DNA from: Cyanobacteria bacterium SZAS-4
GTDB taxonomy: Bacteria > Cyanobacteriota > Vampirovibrionia > Obscuribacterales > Obscuribacteraceae
Direction: 5' to 3'
DNA: 64,000 nt
NCBI GenBank assembly: GCA_018266255.1
Contig: JAFEAT010000011.1
Location: 227,003 to 291,002, forward strand
Shown piece by piece: positions 53,483 to 63,147 of the stretch (the stretch's first letter is position 1; each line of letters begins with the position of its first letter). Below the pieces are notes generated by a model that was not told where the DNA came from, did no database searches, and saw only the letters and a list, made by a program, of their open reading frames with translations. The position numbers were made by a program, and so were the translations under genes.

Positions 53483-55285
53483 ATGCCGCAGTTAAAAATT
53501 TCCGTTTGGCAAAAGATTCTTTGTGTTGTCATCATTCCGTTGTTTTTCCAAATAACTTTTCTGATTTTGTTGTCAACGCTTTTGAAGCAGGTTGAACAAG
53601 AGAACCAAGTTTACTCAAAGTCCAAAGACGTGCTTCTGCTAGTGAATCGCGCTCAGATTTCGATTGTTCGAAATTTGAGTTTTATGTTGACTCGAGATTC
53701 GAAGGACCCCTTGCGGTATGCCAACACAGATGTACTGACTTCAGACCTGCGCAAAGTCATGGCTGTTATGAACACCCAGACGGATCTTCGCCCTGAAGTT
53801 CGTGAGTTGTTGAAATCGGTGCCTCACTTGTATGGTTCGATCATTTTGAACGTAGAAAATAACAGAGCTGACTTTCTGGCACATAGACTGAGTAAGAGAG
53901 GTCTTGATGAATTTCAAGGACGGATGCTGCCTTTGATGTTCGATTTGCAGGAGCTGTCAACTTCAATGTTGAGAGTCGATGCAGATTTAAAGATTGCGGC
54001 ACCAGAAGTCTTGAGGCGGTCGCGAGACCAGTTGGCTTTAATGCTTTTTGCCGGAGCGGCATTGAGCATCGCACTTTCATTTGGAGCTGCGTTCATCTTC
54101 TTCAGAGATATCGTCGAACGATTGCGAGAAATCGATGAGAATGCGCGATGCCTTGCCATGCGCACTCCAATCAAGCCGAGTAAATTAGCTTCAGACGAGA
54201 TTGGAGTTCTGGCAGCTGCGTTGGAAAACGCTGAGACATCGCTGACGGAGTCACGCCGTAAAGAAGTAGCTATTATCGATGTCGCCACCAACGTGCTGTT
54301 ATCTGCTGATAGGCGCTATAGAATCACCGCTGCTGGTGGCGCGTCATTTAACGAGTGGGGTTTTGAGTCAGACGAGTTGCTCGGTCGCTCTCTATTGAGC
54401 TTGCTGTCAACGGAGAGTCAAAAGGATTTCCGTGCCACGCTCGAACGAATTTCTCAACTCAATACAGATGCGGAAGTTGAGAGTTCAGTAGTCTGCAAAG
54501 ATTCAACCGTCAAGGATGTCGTTTGGAAAATTCGCTGGTCAGACAATACGTACTACGGTGTTGCACACGATATTAGTGAGCGACGAGAAGCCGAGCGCAT
54601 GAAGCAGCGCTTCTTAGCAATCATAAGCCATGATTTGCGCACGCCACTATCATCAGTATCAGCCATATTGTCCTCGCTCGCCGTGAAAGTGACCGGATTT
54701 TCCGATGAAGCGAAAAAGATCATCTTAAATGCCGAAGCAAATTTAGACAGGCTCATGGATCTCATTCGAGATTTACTCGACCTGGAGAAGTTAGAGGCAG
54801 GCAAAGTTGTTCTGGAACTCAATTGTGTCAGCGCGCTCGATGTCTGCAACGCAGCTTGCGACTCGGTAGAATTCTTGGCAAAGTCTATGGGCGTCACCAT
54901 CGTGCGCAGTCACGGAGACTCAGCCATCTTGGGCGATGAGCGCCGTCTCGTGCGAGTTGCTGTCAACCTTCTTTCTAACGCTATCAAATTTTCCAAGCGC
55001 GGTTCATCTGTGACTGTGTCGATAGCGAACTTGGGCGAACAAACGAAATTTAGCGTAAGCGATTCTGGTCCCGGTATGAGTCGCGAAGATCAGGAGAACG
55101 TTTTTAATAAGTTTACGCAGACTAAAACCGCAGAGACGTCGTCCATAAAAGGAACCGGGTTAGGTCTAGCGATCGCCAAGCTTATCGTCGATGGACATGG
55201 TGGCGCCATCGGTGTTGACAGTGAGCTAGGTGTTGGTAGCACATTCTATTTTTCCATTCCAAATTTCGTGGAGACTGACGAATGA
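53483..55285 (+). CDS. PAS-containing sensor histidine kinase, orphan
   Basis: Counting from ATG 53483 (600 residues): TM1 12-33, helical sensor 35-180, TM2 186-206, HAMP, PAS about 262-368 (GVAHDISERR), HisKA His383 (ISHDLRTP), and HATPase with SNAIKFSK, DSGPGMSR and GTGLGLAI. The longer frame to 53360 would place 41 polar residues before TM1 and is less likely. The next kinase starts inside its stop (ATGA), so they are co-translated. No response regulator is adjacent. Confidence 0.9.
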   Translation: MPQLKISVWQKILCVVIIPLFFQITFLILLSTLLKQVEQENQVYSKSKDVLLLVNRAQISIVRNLSFMLTRDSKDPLRYANTDVLTSDLRKVMAVMNTQTDLRPEVRELLKSVPHLYGSIILNVENNRADFLAHRLSKRGLDEFQGRMLPLMFDLQELSTSMLRVDADLKIAAPEVLRRSRDQLALMLFAGAALSIALSFGAAFIFFRDIVERLREIDENARCLAMRTPIKPSKLASDEIGVLAAALENAETSLTESRRKEVAIIDVATNVLLSADRRYRITAAGGASFNEWGFESDELLGRSLLSLLSTESQKDFRATLERISQLNTDAEVESSVVCKDSTVKDVVWKIRWSDNTYYGVAHDISERREAERMKQRFLAIISHDLRTPLSSVSAILSSLAVKVTGFSDEAKKIILNAEANLDRLMDLIRDLLDLEKLEAGKVVLELNCVSALDVCNAACDSVEFLAKSMGVTIVRSHGDSAILGDERRLVRVAVNLLSNAIKFSKRGSSVTVSIANLGEQTKFSVSDSGPGMSREDQENVFNKFTQTKTAETSSIKGTGLGLAIAKLIVDGHGGAIGVDSELGVGSTFYFSIPNFVETDE

Positions 55286-57042
55286 AGCTGGCAACCAAAG
55301 GATTGCTGTTGATTTGCATACCCGTCGCAGTGCAGGTTGTAATCATTGTCACGTTTGCCACTTTGCTATGGCGCGCGCAATCATTTGCGGTTCATGAAGC
55401 GCACGCAAAAGAAATTATCGGCGAGTGCGACAAACTCGTTTTAGATGGATTTCAAATCGCGCGTAAGGTTTTGAAGTTAAGTGGTGAGACTGAGCTTGTC
55501 ACTCCTGAAGAACTGAAAATGCTCAAGACCCATGCAGCGATACTAACCGAGCAGCTACCCGCTGACGGTATGAGGGCTGAGGCTGAAGAAATCAGTGCGG
55601 TGCTGAATAGTTTTTACAATTTGCTTATGCAAGTAAGAGCCTCTGAGCTGGCTTCAGATTATAAGTTCGAGAAGGCGATGTTCAAAGTCATCGAAAATTT
55701 GATGGGCAAAATTTCTAGAGTAATTGACGTCGTAAACAGTCAGCAACTCGAAGATAGTTCGCAAAGACAACAGCTCGAGGAATTGATTTCAAGGTTGTTT
55801 TTTGTATCTGTTGGACTGTGCGTTGTGCTGACTTTTGGTCTTGCATATTTTGCTTACATTTACCTTCGCCGTCCGTTGATGCGTATGGCGGATAATGCAG
55901 AAAAGATGTCCAAGCGTCTTCCACTCGAGGCTGTGCCGGTGCAAGGTGGCGATGAATTAGCGCAACTGGAGCGCCTGTTTCACGACGTGAACGACGCTGT
56001 TAATGACGCGTTCGAGCGGGAACGAAACTTGATTACTCACGCGGCTGATGTGGTTTGTTCGATTGATGAGAAGGGAAATCTGATCAATGCGAATCCATAC
56101 ACATCGTTGTTGCTCAAATTTGATGAAGACGAATTGAAAGGTGCTTCGATATTCGATATGGTATCGGCGGCTGACTGCGCCAAAGTCGATAGCTTATTTC
56201 AAACTAGCACCAGGTCTGGCACTACGCGCGTAGAAGAAATTCAGATGGTGACGAAAGACAAAACTGTAATCGATACCGCGTGGTCGATTATCTGGTCGAA
56301 AAGCGATCAAAGCTTCTTTAGCGTCGTGCATGACATCACAGAGCGAAAAGAGTTGGAGCGACTCAAGCAAGACTTTATTGCCATGATTTCTCATGACCTG
56401 CGTACACCGCTAATGTCCTTGAACAGTTCTTTTGAGTTGGTCGAAAGTGGTGCAGTGGGCGAAGTTCCAACCGAGGCGAAGCCGCAATTATCACGCGCAA
56501 TCAAGAACACTGAGCACTTGATTGACCTGGTAAACGATTTGCTTGATTTTGAGAAGCTCGAAGCTGGTCGAATGGATTTTGATCTTTCCGACTGCAAACT
56601 GATCGATATTATCGAGCAAGCCAAAGGTATGGTGGAGAGTTTGGCTGCGACAAAACATATCTCGATTGTGGTCGAGAAGTGCGACCATCGCTGTCGTGTT
56701 GATTCGCGAAAAATCTTGCAGGTGATCATCAATTTGTTGTCCAATGCTCTCAAGCACGCTCCTGAATCAAGCACGATTGCAATCAAAACCAGAACGCTGG
56801 GAGACAAGATCGAAGTGTCAGTGCACGACCGTGGTGCGGGTGTGCCAGAAGCCCTCTCGCGTTCGATATTCATGCCGTTTGAGCAGGTTGCTGGTGACCC
56901 GACTGCAAAGCTCGGTACTGGGCTTGGATTGGCTATTTGCAAACTGATAGTCGAAGGACAGAGCGGCACCATTGGTGTCAGGACATCAGATTTCGGTCAG
57001 GGAAGTGGTTTCTGGTTTACGGTGAACAGCGCGCAGAGTTAA
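55282..57042 (+). CDS. PAS-containing sensor histidine kinase, orphan
   Basis: TM1 6-28, sensor 30-168, TM2 172-193, HAMP, PAS about 245-354 (VVHDITERKE), HisKA His371 (ISHDLRTP), HATPase with SNALKHAP, DRGAGVPE and GTGLGLAI. 586 residues. Start ATG overlaps the previous stop by four bases (ATGA), so the two kinases are made together, perhaps as a heterodimer or parallel inputs to one regulator encoded elsewhere. Confidence 0.92.
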   Translation: MKLATKGLLLICIPVAVQVVIIVTFATLLWRAQSFAVHEAHAKEIIGECDKLVLDGFQIARKVLKLSGETELVTPEELKMLKTHAAILTEQLPADGMRAEAEEISAVLNSFYNLLMQVRASELASDYKFEKAMFKVIENLMGKISRVIDVVNSQQLEDSSQRQQLEELISRLFFVSVGLCVVLTFGLAYFAYIYLRRPLMRMADNAEKMSKRLPLEAVPVQGGDELAQLERLFHDVNDAVNDAFERERNLITHAADVVCSIDEKGNLINANPYTSLLLKFDEDELKGASIFDMVSAADCAKVDSLFQTSTRSGTTRVEEIQMVTKDKTVIDTAWSIIWSKSDQSFFSVVHDITERKELERLKQDFIAMISHDLRTPLMSLNSSFELVESGAVGEVPTEAKPQLSRAIKNTEHLIDLVNDLLDFEKLEAGRMDFDLSDCKLIDIIEQAKGMVESLAATKHISIVVEKCDHRCRVDSRKILQVIINLLSNALKHAPESSTIAIKTRTLGDKIEVSVHDRGAGVPEALSRSIFMPFEQVAGDPTAKLGTGLGLAICKLIVEGQSGTIGVRTSDFGQGSGFWFTVNSAQS

Positions 57043-57251
57043 CGCTTATTAGGGCGTAGGGCGACGTTCTTCGGAGTCGGCACTGGCATTTTCGGACCGG
57101 CCACATTTAGACCACATCTTTTTACTATGCTATGGTCATTCGTACGGCAATATTCATTCAACCGGCTGCAATTTGAGCAGCTGTAGCGCATCCTTACTAT
57201 CAAATTGAGCTTCCATATCAGAAATGAATCCCGCAAGTGGAGGAGTTTGCT

Positions 57252-58874
57252 TTGTCACATCGAGAAAGTTCAGATCGCCCATCGGACAGCTTGAACCAAA
57301 AACAAAACGGCGTAAATGTCGATGTGTTGCAGTTGTATGCGAACTCGGCTTGTCACAACTCTGGTCATGGCGCTCTACCGGAATCGATCGACTTTGCCAG
57401 CGCGGCGAGTCCTTATGGAAGTACACCCGAAGAACAATCGAAGTTGTTTAAACAAGTAAGCGAAGGACACCTTGATTGGAAAGGTTTCTCTAGCGCGGAA
57501 AATAAATTGTTGACCGGGTCATCATCAAACGATGTTACCGAGCATGTCACATCATACAAAGATGGCTATTGGAAGCCCGTGTATGCGCGATTGGATACAC
57601 AACAGAAATCAATTTGGACTGCTGTGAAAAATCACGATCTGTCAGAAGCTGACTTTCAAAAGATCGAGGCGACCGAACAGAGAATTGAAACGCTCAAAGC
57701 AAATCTGGAGAAAGATGGCTCGCTCAGTCCCACCGATCGAACCACATTGAATCGAGCGATTGACGCACAGTGGGAAGATTTTAAAACAGCATATGCTCGG
57801 GATCGCAAACATCCATCCGGTCAACCGTCGGGTGGGGGAACCGATACTAATATCCCACCAAGTGGTGGTGATACCAATACTCCACCCAATGGTGGTGATA
57901 CCAACATCCCGCCGAGTGGCGGTGATACCAACATCCCACCAGGCGGTGATACAAACACTGGTACCAACACCAATCCTGATGGGCAGTTTACGATCAAAGA
58001 CGGTCAGATTATCGGTCCCGATGGTAAACCATTCATAGCGAAAGGTATCGCGGTCAATGCCGGAAGTGCCGTTCAAGACGAGGCTACGATTTTAAAGTAT
58101 TTCCCGAAAGTGAACACCATCAGACTCGCCACTGGTGCTGATGGCAACACTTACACCGGCAAGGGAAAGACGCCTGAAGAAGTGGCGCAGGAAACGCAAC
58201 AGTTTATCGACGATATGACTAAGCGCGGCATCGTAGTTATTGTCGATGATCATCAACCAGGAGATCGCCATGTACCCGCAACTGGCTCAGCGCTTAAGGC
58301 TGAAGAAGACTGGTATGCGAAGTTGGCTCAGGCAAACAAGAACAACCCGTACGTGTGGTTTCAAACTCCGAATGAACCCGTGCCCGGCAACGCATCTACC
58401 TTCGTGAAGGATACAGTGGCAGAAGAAAAGGCAATCTACAACGCAGTACGGTCAACAGGGAATGACAATATCGTCGTTGCGGAAATGGCGAGCAACTACA
58501 CCGCAGATAGAATTACTGGCGACCCTTCTGTTTTCTCAGAGTACTCTTCCATGAAAAATGTTGTTTTCGATTATCACATCTACAATCGCACTCCTGAATT
58601 TATCAAGCACAGACTGGCGAGCACTGCTCCGATAACGGATACTCAAGGTGTGATTCCAGCGATAATTGGCGAGTATGGTAATACGGATAGTGGTGGCACG
58701 TTAGTAACCGCCGCTGGTGATCGCAACTTGAAGGCTGTACAAGAGAGCGGTCTTGGTAGTGTCGCCTGGGCGCTGCACAACGGAAGTGCCAAAACCGATG
58801 AAAATAAACTGCTCGATAAAAATGGCCAGCTGACTCCGTACGGGCAGGAAGTCGCGGACTACATCAATAGCTAG
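57252..58874 (+). CDS. GH5-like glycoside hydrolase with repeat linker
   Basis: Taking TTG 57252 (GGAGGAG seven bases before), 540 residues: an N-terminal helical domain of unknown type (1-190), a Pro/Gly/Asp/Thr-rich linker (about 195-240), then a GH5-type barrel. Its cellulase-like start 'G-x-I-x-GPDGKPFIAKGI' is clear, the acid/base is Glu375 (TPNEP) and the nucleophile Glu474 (IIGEYG). Such enzymes cut beta-1,4 glucans or mannans. No signal peptide is visible, odd for this class; another export route is possible. GTG 57237 is an alternative start. Confidence 0.82.
   Translation: MSHRESSDRPSDSLNQKQNGVNVDVLQLYANSACHNSGHGALPESIDFASAASPYGSTPEEQSKLFKQVSEGHLDWKGFSSAENKLLTGSSSNDVTEHVTSYKDGYWKPVYARLDTQQKSIWTAVKNHDLSEADFQKIEATEQRIETLKANLEKDGSLSPTDRTTLNRAIDAQWEDFKTAYARDRKHPSGQPSGGGTDTNIPPSGGDTNTPPNGGDTNIPPSGGDTNIPPGGDTNTGTNTNPDGQFTIKDGQIIGPDGKPFIAKGIAVNAGSAVQDEATILKYFPKVNTIRLATGADGNTYTGKGKTPEEVAQETQQFIDDMTKRGIVVIVDDHQPGDRHVPATGSALKAEEDWYAKLAQANKNNPYVWFQTPNEPVPGNASTFVKDTVAEEKAIYNAVRSTGNDNIVVAEMASNYTADRITGDPSVFSEYSSMKNVVFDYHIYNRTPEFIKHRLASTAPITDTQGVIPAIIGEYGNTDSGGTLVTAAGDRNLKAVQESGLGSVAWALHNGSAKTDENKLLDKNGQLTPYGQEVADYINS
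57841..57955 (+). repeat. 27-bp repeats coding the glycosidase linker
   Basis: Four degenerate units of 24-27 bp encode 'PPSGGDTNI', 'PPNGGDTNI', 'PPSGGDTNI' and 'PPGGDTN'. The region is a flexible spacer and a likely site of unit gain and loss. Confidence 0.8.
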
Positions 58875-58888
58875 ACAGCTTGCTAGGT

Positions 58889-58926
58889 ATCAAAGCTACA
58901 GATCAAGCTACAGATCAAAGCTACAC
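58889..58926. repeat. Three short tandem repeats between convergent genes
   Basis: ATCAAAGCTACAG, ATCAAGCTACAG and ATCAAAGCTACAC lie head to tail between the glycosidase and the hydratase. No function is evident. Confidence 0.75.
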
Positions 58927-58938
58927 AGGAACGGTTAA

Positions 58939-59754
58939 CTAATCATCTTGCCAGTTAGGATGACGTTTTTCGAGAAATGCACAAATGCCTTCTTTTGCAT
59001 CTAAGTCGAGCAGATTATCCACCATAATTTTGCTCGCATAATCGTACGCTTCATTCAGAGGCAAGTGTGCTTGTTCATAAAAAGCCTTCTTGCCAGTTCT
59101 CAAAGCGCGACCCGACTTCTGCGCAATTTTTTCAGCCAGTGCGAGACTGACTTCTAGCTCTTTTCCTGCTTCTACAACTCTATTTACCAGCCCGATTCTG
59201 TGCGCATGTTCTGCTGAAATCAATTCGCCAGTTAGCAATATTTCCATAGCATGTTTAGAGCTGACGTTGCGACTGAGTGCCACCATCGGCGTGGAGCAAA
59301 ATAATCCGATGTCAACTCCTGGTGTTGCGAATCTACTGTTATCAGCTGCCACAGCAAGATCGCATGTCGCAACCAATTGACACCCAGCTGCCGTTGCGAC
59401 CCCTTGCACGCACGCGATGACGGGCTGGGGCAAATTTGCGATTGCTTGCATTAAGGCACTGCACTTTGCGAAAACTCGTTCGTAGAAAGCGCGTCCACCG
59501 TCTGCATCTTGCCGATGTGATTCTAATTCCTTCAAATCGTGCCCAGCAGAAAAGACTGTTCCAGTTGATGCTAAAACAACGACGCGCGTGGTTTTGGTTT
59601 GAGCAATTCGATGCAGTTCTGCAGTCAATTGATCGATGACACTTTCTGAAAGGCTGTTGCGAGATTTTGCGCGGTTGAGAGTGAGCAGCTCGACTCTTCC
59701 GTGTGTCTCAGCCAAAATGTTTTTGGTGTCTTCGATCTTTTCTGTCATCGTCAT
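58939..59754 (-). CDS. Enoyl-CoA hydratase/isomerase family protein
   Basis: 271 residues of the crotonase fold: SAGHDLKELESH (oxyanion-hole strand), QGVATAAGCQLVA and DLAVAADNSRFATPGVDIGL. The 'GVATAAGCQL' form and lack of the two hydratase Glu residues are closest to ECHDC3-like members, so the reaction may not be classical hydration. It starts three bases after the ychF stop and is surely co-transcribed with it. Confidence 0.88.
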   Translation of the reverse strand: MTMTEKIEDTKNILAETHGRVELLTLNRAKSRNSLSESVIDQLTAELHRIAQTKTTRVVVLASTGTVFSAGHDLKELESHRQDADGGRAFYERVFAKCSALMQAIANLPQPVIACVQGVATAAGCQLVATCDLAVAADNSRFATPGVDIGLFCSTPMVALSRNVSSKHAMEILLTGELISAEHAHRIGLVNRVVEAGKELEVSLALAEKIAQKSGRALRTGKKAFYEQAHLPLNEAYDYASKIMVDNLLDLDAKEGICAFLEKRHPNWQDD

Positions 59755-59757
59755 GGC

Positions 59758-60858
59758 TTATACATTGAAGCGGAAATGAACGACGTCACCATCGCTCATT
59801 GAATATTCCTTGCCTTCAAGTCGCATGGTGCCTTTTTCTTTGGCAACCTTTTCCGACCCTGCTGTGACGTAATCATCGTAGCCGATGATTTCTGCGCGGA
59901 TGAATCCTCGCTCGAAGTCTGTGTGAATGATGCCGGCGCATTGTGGTGCTGTCATGCCCGCTTCGAATGGCCATGCGCGAACTTCCTTTTCACCTGCAGT
60001 GAAATATGTTTTCAATCCGAGTTGATCGAAGGCTAGTCTGATCAATGCGTTTACGCCTGAATCTGCGACGCCGAGGCTCTCCAAATAGTCTTTGCGATCT
60101 TCTGGGCTGAGTGTTGCCAGTTCGTATTCGATAGCAGCAGAAATCACCGTCACTTTTCGGTTTTCGGCAGTCGCATGCTCTCTCAATCTTGCGACGTGCT
60201 TGTTGTTGTCGCTGTTTGCAAGGTCTGATTCCGCGACGTTAGCAACGTAAATCAGCGGCTTGGTCGTGAGCAATTGCATCTGCGGCAAGATTTCACGTTC
60301 TTCATCGGATAACTGATCGAGTGGCAGCGGCTCTACGTTCTGAATTGCAGGAAGCAATTTAGCAAGCAAATCGTGTTCGAGCGTAGATTTTTTGTCGCCA
60401 TGTTTTTTCTGTTTCGCCAAACGCTCGAGGCGTTTTTCAATCGATGACGAGTCTGCCATTGCTAGCTCGATGTGAATGGTTTCGAGATCGCGGATAGGAT
60501 CGACGACACCATCAACGTGCACTACATTTTCGTCTTCGAAGCAACGTACAACGTGAACGATGGCGTCCACTTCTCTGATGTGCGCGAGGAATTGATTGCC
60601 AAGTCCTTCGCCTTTGCTTGCGCCTCTCACAAGACCGGCAATGTCAACAAATTCAAAAGCGGCTGGAATGACCTGCTGCGGCTTGACCATTGCTGTCAGC
60701 TTGTCCAAACGTTCATCTGCAACTTTGACGATACCGACGTTTGGATCGATTGTGCAAAATGGATAATTTGCGCTTTCCGCCTGGTAAGTACCGGTCAGAG
60801 CATTAAACAGAGTTGATTTACCAACGTTTGGAAGTCCTACGATTCCAGCTTTGAGCAT
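59758..60858 (-). CDS. ychF: Obg-family ATPase YchF
   Basis: 366 residues, near-universal in bacteria. G1 GLPNVGKST at 8-16, G3 DIAGLVRGASKGEGLGN, a coiled-coil insert and the C-terminal TGS domain closing in SDGDVVHFRFNV. YchF prefers ATP and binds ribosomes; it is tied to stress responses. Complete, normal length. First gene of a two-gene operon with the enoyl-CoA hydratase. Confidence 0.97.
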   Translation of the reverse strand: MLKAGIVGLPNVGKSTLFNALTGTYQAESANYPFCTIDPNVGIVKVADERLDKLTAMVKPQQVIPAAFEFVDIAGLVRGASKGEGLGNQFLAHIREVDAIVHVVRCFEDENVVHVDGVVDPIRDLETIHIELAMADSSSIEKRLERLAKQKKHGDKKSTLEHDLLAKLLPAIQNVEPLPLDQLSDEEREILPQMQLLTTKPLIYVANVAESDLANSDNNKHVARLREHATAENRKVTVISAAIEYELATLSPEDRKDYLESLGVADSGVNALIRLAFDQLGLKTYFTAGEKEVRAWPFEAGMTAPQCAGIIHTDFERGFIRAEIIGYDDYVTAGSEKVAKEKGTMRLEGKEYSMSDGDVVHFRFNV

Positions 60859-61058
60859 GACGATGATTACCTTGTGACAGACGGTCCCTGGGGCGTTTCA
60901 GCGATTGTTGTTGCCGCTGAACAGCTGCGAATGAGTAGTGTCGCACATTCGCGTTATGCAGAGGCAATTTCTTTCGGAATGTCAAGCTAGTTATGCTTTC
61001 GAGCCACAAGCGACGGGCGCAAGATGCAAAGAGTTTCGCGGTCAAATCGCTCGTTCAA

Positions 61059-62960
61059 TTAGAGCAGTTTGTTCTGTCGTAGGTAGTCACGAGTGTTGGC
61101 AATGGCTTGTTTGGCACTAATGCCTTGCGCCGCTAGTTCATCTTTGTACAGCCATTCGATTGTTGGAATAATGTCGCGGTCGCCGAGTCCGTCGAAAATG
61201 TTAGAGCTTATTTCTTGTCTCAACGCTTCGGCTTGATTTTTTGGTTCGTGGTGCAGGAAGTCTTCGCGTGTCGCGACTGTCGAGTCTTCAACGCTGAATC
61301 CGTGATCTTCGTGGCGTTCGACTGGGTCTTTATCTTCGTCTTTGAATTCAGCTATGTCTTCAGGCAAGTCAGCTGGACGTTCGGTGTCGGTCGCCCGCAC
61401 TGATGGATAGTCGATTAGAACGAGTCTTCCGTCTTTTGTATAACCAAGCTGTCTGCTGCCTGGGTCAACGAATCTTTCTCCACGCTCTGCCAGTTGTGCC
61501 ATCAAAGCGTCGAATCTTGGCTCATTTGAGAGGTTTGCAAAACTTGCGTCCTGGACCATGTCTGCATCCCTTCCGCCTGTGCCGAGCGCGTCAACCTTTT
61601 CTTGCACCAATGCAAAAACTGTTCGGTTGCTGGGCAATGTAATTTCTTGGACGTCGCTAAGTATTTTCGCGTCGTAAGGACGGTAACCCCAGTCTTTGTC
61701 CCAGTCTAGATATGGTCGTCCTTCTGGATCGGCTTCAGGCAATCCCATAATTTTGAGGACAGCATTCTTGTATTTGCCTTCGGTCAATTCAATGGCGACA
61801 CTATCTTGCCCATTGGCAATTGCGTCTGGTCTGGAAGATTTCAGTCCACCGAAATCTTCTGGATGCTGACGCGATAGAATGCTGTAAGCATCAGCTAAAT
61901 CGCTGTCTTCTCCTTTTCCGAGAATCTTTTCGATTGAGAAACTTTCGACGCGTGGTGCGCTCGATGATTTGCTGCGTGTGGTTTTGTCGGTACCACCTGT
62001 AGTGTCGCTCGAAATGTCAGCAGGCTTGACTGCTTTCGAATACATGGCATTCGCATCAGATCTCACATCTGCTCTGAAGCCTTCTGCTCTGAATCCATCG
62101 GGAATTCCAGCCATCGAGTATTGCGGAATCATCGGATTGAACTGAGCCACTTTGGCGTTTACGGTTTCAGCAAAGCTTGAGGCGCGGGTTTTGAGTGAAT
62201 CGATCGATTGACTGAATGTCTTTTCGTTTGAGTGATTTTCTCCCAACTGTCCGATGCCGCCGAGTGCGCCACCGACAAATGCCATTCCGTATGCGCCTTC
62301 ACCTAGTTGTTGAAGCGTAGCACCGTGGCCGGTATCAATTCTCGAATGTAGTTCGGCTGAAGCTGCTCCGATTGGAATGCCCGAAAGAGCGCCGCCGACT
62401 ATGTTGTTTCTGAGCAATTTTGCTGCGGTGGTGCCTTCGAATTCACCTGCGATGGATTTGAGTCCGATCGATGCGCCGGTGAAGGCGGAGAATGTCGCCG
62501 CGCCGATAACGCCATTGCCAGCTCGACCTAACCAGTAGTTTGCGCCTTGAGCGTTTGCATCGCCTGGGCGTAAGAAGCCATCCAGAACAAAACCACTTGT
62601 GGCGGAGCGAGCCAATAGCATTTGAGTCGAGGCTTTTTCAGCGGAAAAGGCTTCGATGCCGGTCGCGCCCAATGCTTTGTGCGTTGCGAGGTAGGGAACG
62701 AGCATGCCGAGGGCGCTGCCTAATTGTTCTGCGTGCCAGCCTACGGAGAAGGGTTTTTCGGGCGCCGGTGCGTCGATGAACTGAACGCTCGGCAAAATGT
62801 GCGTGCCAGCCAGGTGGTCGACCGTGTCGGCGATGCCGCTGATGGGCGTCTGAATGGCGCTGTAGGCAAAGGCTCTGCCGAATTGCTCCAGCGGATTGCC
62901 CGACTGCGCCGCCGGTTTCGGTATTACTTCTGTTGTTTCCTGTCGAGCGGACTCGGTCAT
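61059..62960 (-). CDS. Membrane-associated protein with kinase-fold C-terminus
   Basis: 633 residues. Residues 1-260 hold several Gly/Ala-rich hydrophobic stretches (LGSALGMLVPYLATH, NGVIGAATFSAFTGAS, GGALSGIPIGAASA), like a glycine-zipper membrane region. Residues about 375-520 look like a degraded phosphotransferase: a VAIEL/VLKIM N-lobe strand pair, VQEKVDAL hinge and FVDPGSRQLGYTKDGRLVLI followed by DY, in the place of catalytic loop and metal-binding Asp. The usual catalytic-loop 'D-x4-N' reads D-x4-Q. The C-terminus is charged and helical. Not a family I can name; possibly a pseudokinase. Confidence 0.6.
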   Translation of the reverse strand: MTESARQETTEVIPKPAAQSGNPLEQFGRAFAYSAIQTPISGIADTVDHLAGTHILPSVQFIDAPAPEKPFSVGWHAEQLGSALGMLVPYLATHKALGATGIEAFSAEKASTQMLLARSATSGFVLDGFLRPGDANAQGANYWLGRAGNGVIGAATFSAFTGASIGLKSIAGEFEGTTAAKLLRNNIVGGALSGIPIGAASAELHSRIDTGHGATLQQLGEGAYGMAFVGGALGGIGQLGENHSNEKTFSQSIDSLKTRASSFAETVNAKVAQFNPMIPQYSMAGIPDGFRAEGFRADVRSDANAMYSKAVKPADISSDTTGGTDKTTRSKSSSAPRVESFSIEKILGKGEDSDLADAYSILSRQHPEDFGGLKSSRPDAIANGQDSVAIELTEGKYKNAVLKIMGLPEADPEGRPYLDWDKDWGYRPYDAKILSDVQEITLPSNRTVFALVQEKVDALGTGGRDADMVQDASFANLSNEPRFDALMAQLAERGERFVDPGSRQLGYTKDGRLVLIDYPSVRATDTERPADLPEDIAEFKDEDKDPVERHEDHGFSVEDSTVATREDFLHHEPKNQAEALRQEISSNIFDGLGDRDIIPTIEWLYKDELAAQGISAKQAIANTRDYLRQNKLL

Positions 62961-63147
62961 TAAGGTTTCCTATAGTGGCTCCATCATGATAGGCGCCCGT
63001 GCCCGGGGTGTCAGTGGGGAAACTACGTAGGGAGGACCGAACGTGGATGTGCGGGGCAGTCCGCGCACGCACCGGTACCAGGACGTGACAGTGCGTAACC
63101 AAGTTAGGCCGCATGAACGGGATAGTTTAGAACTGTCGAAACATCTC
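62961..63147. other. Short gap, nothing recognised
   Basis: 187 bases between the kinase-fold gene and the export gene on the same strand. It presumably holds the promoter of the former. No clear hairpin or gene. Confidence 0.4.
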
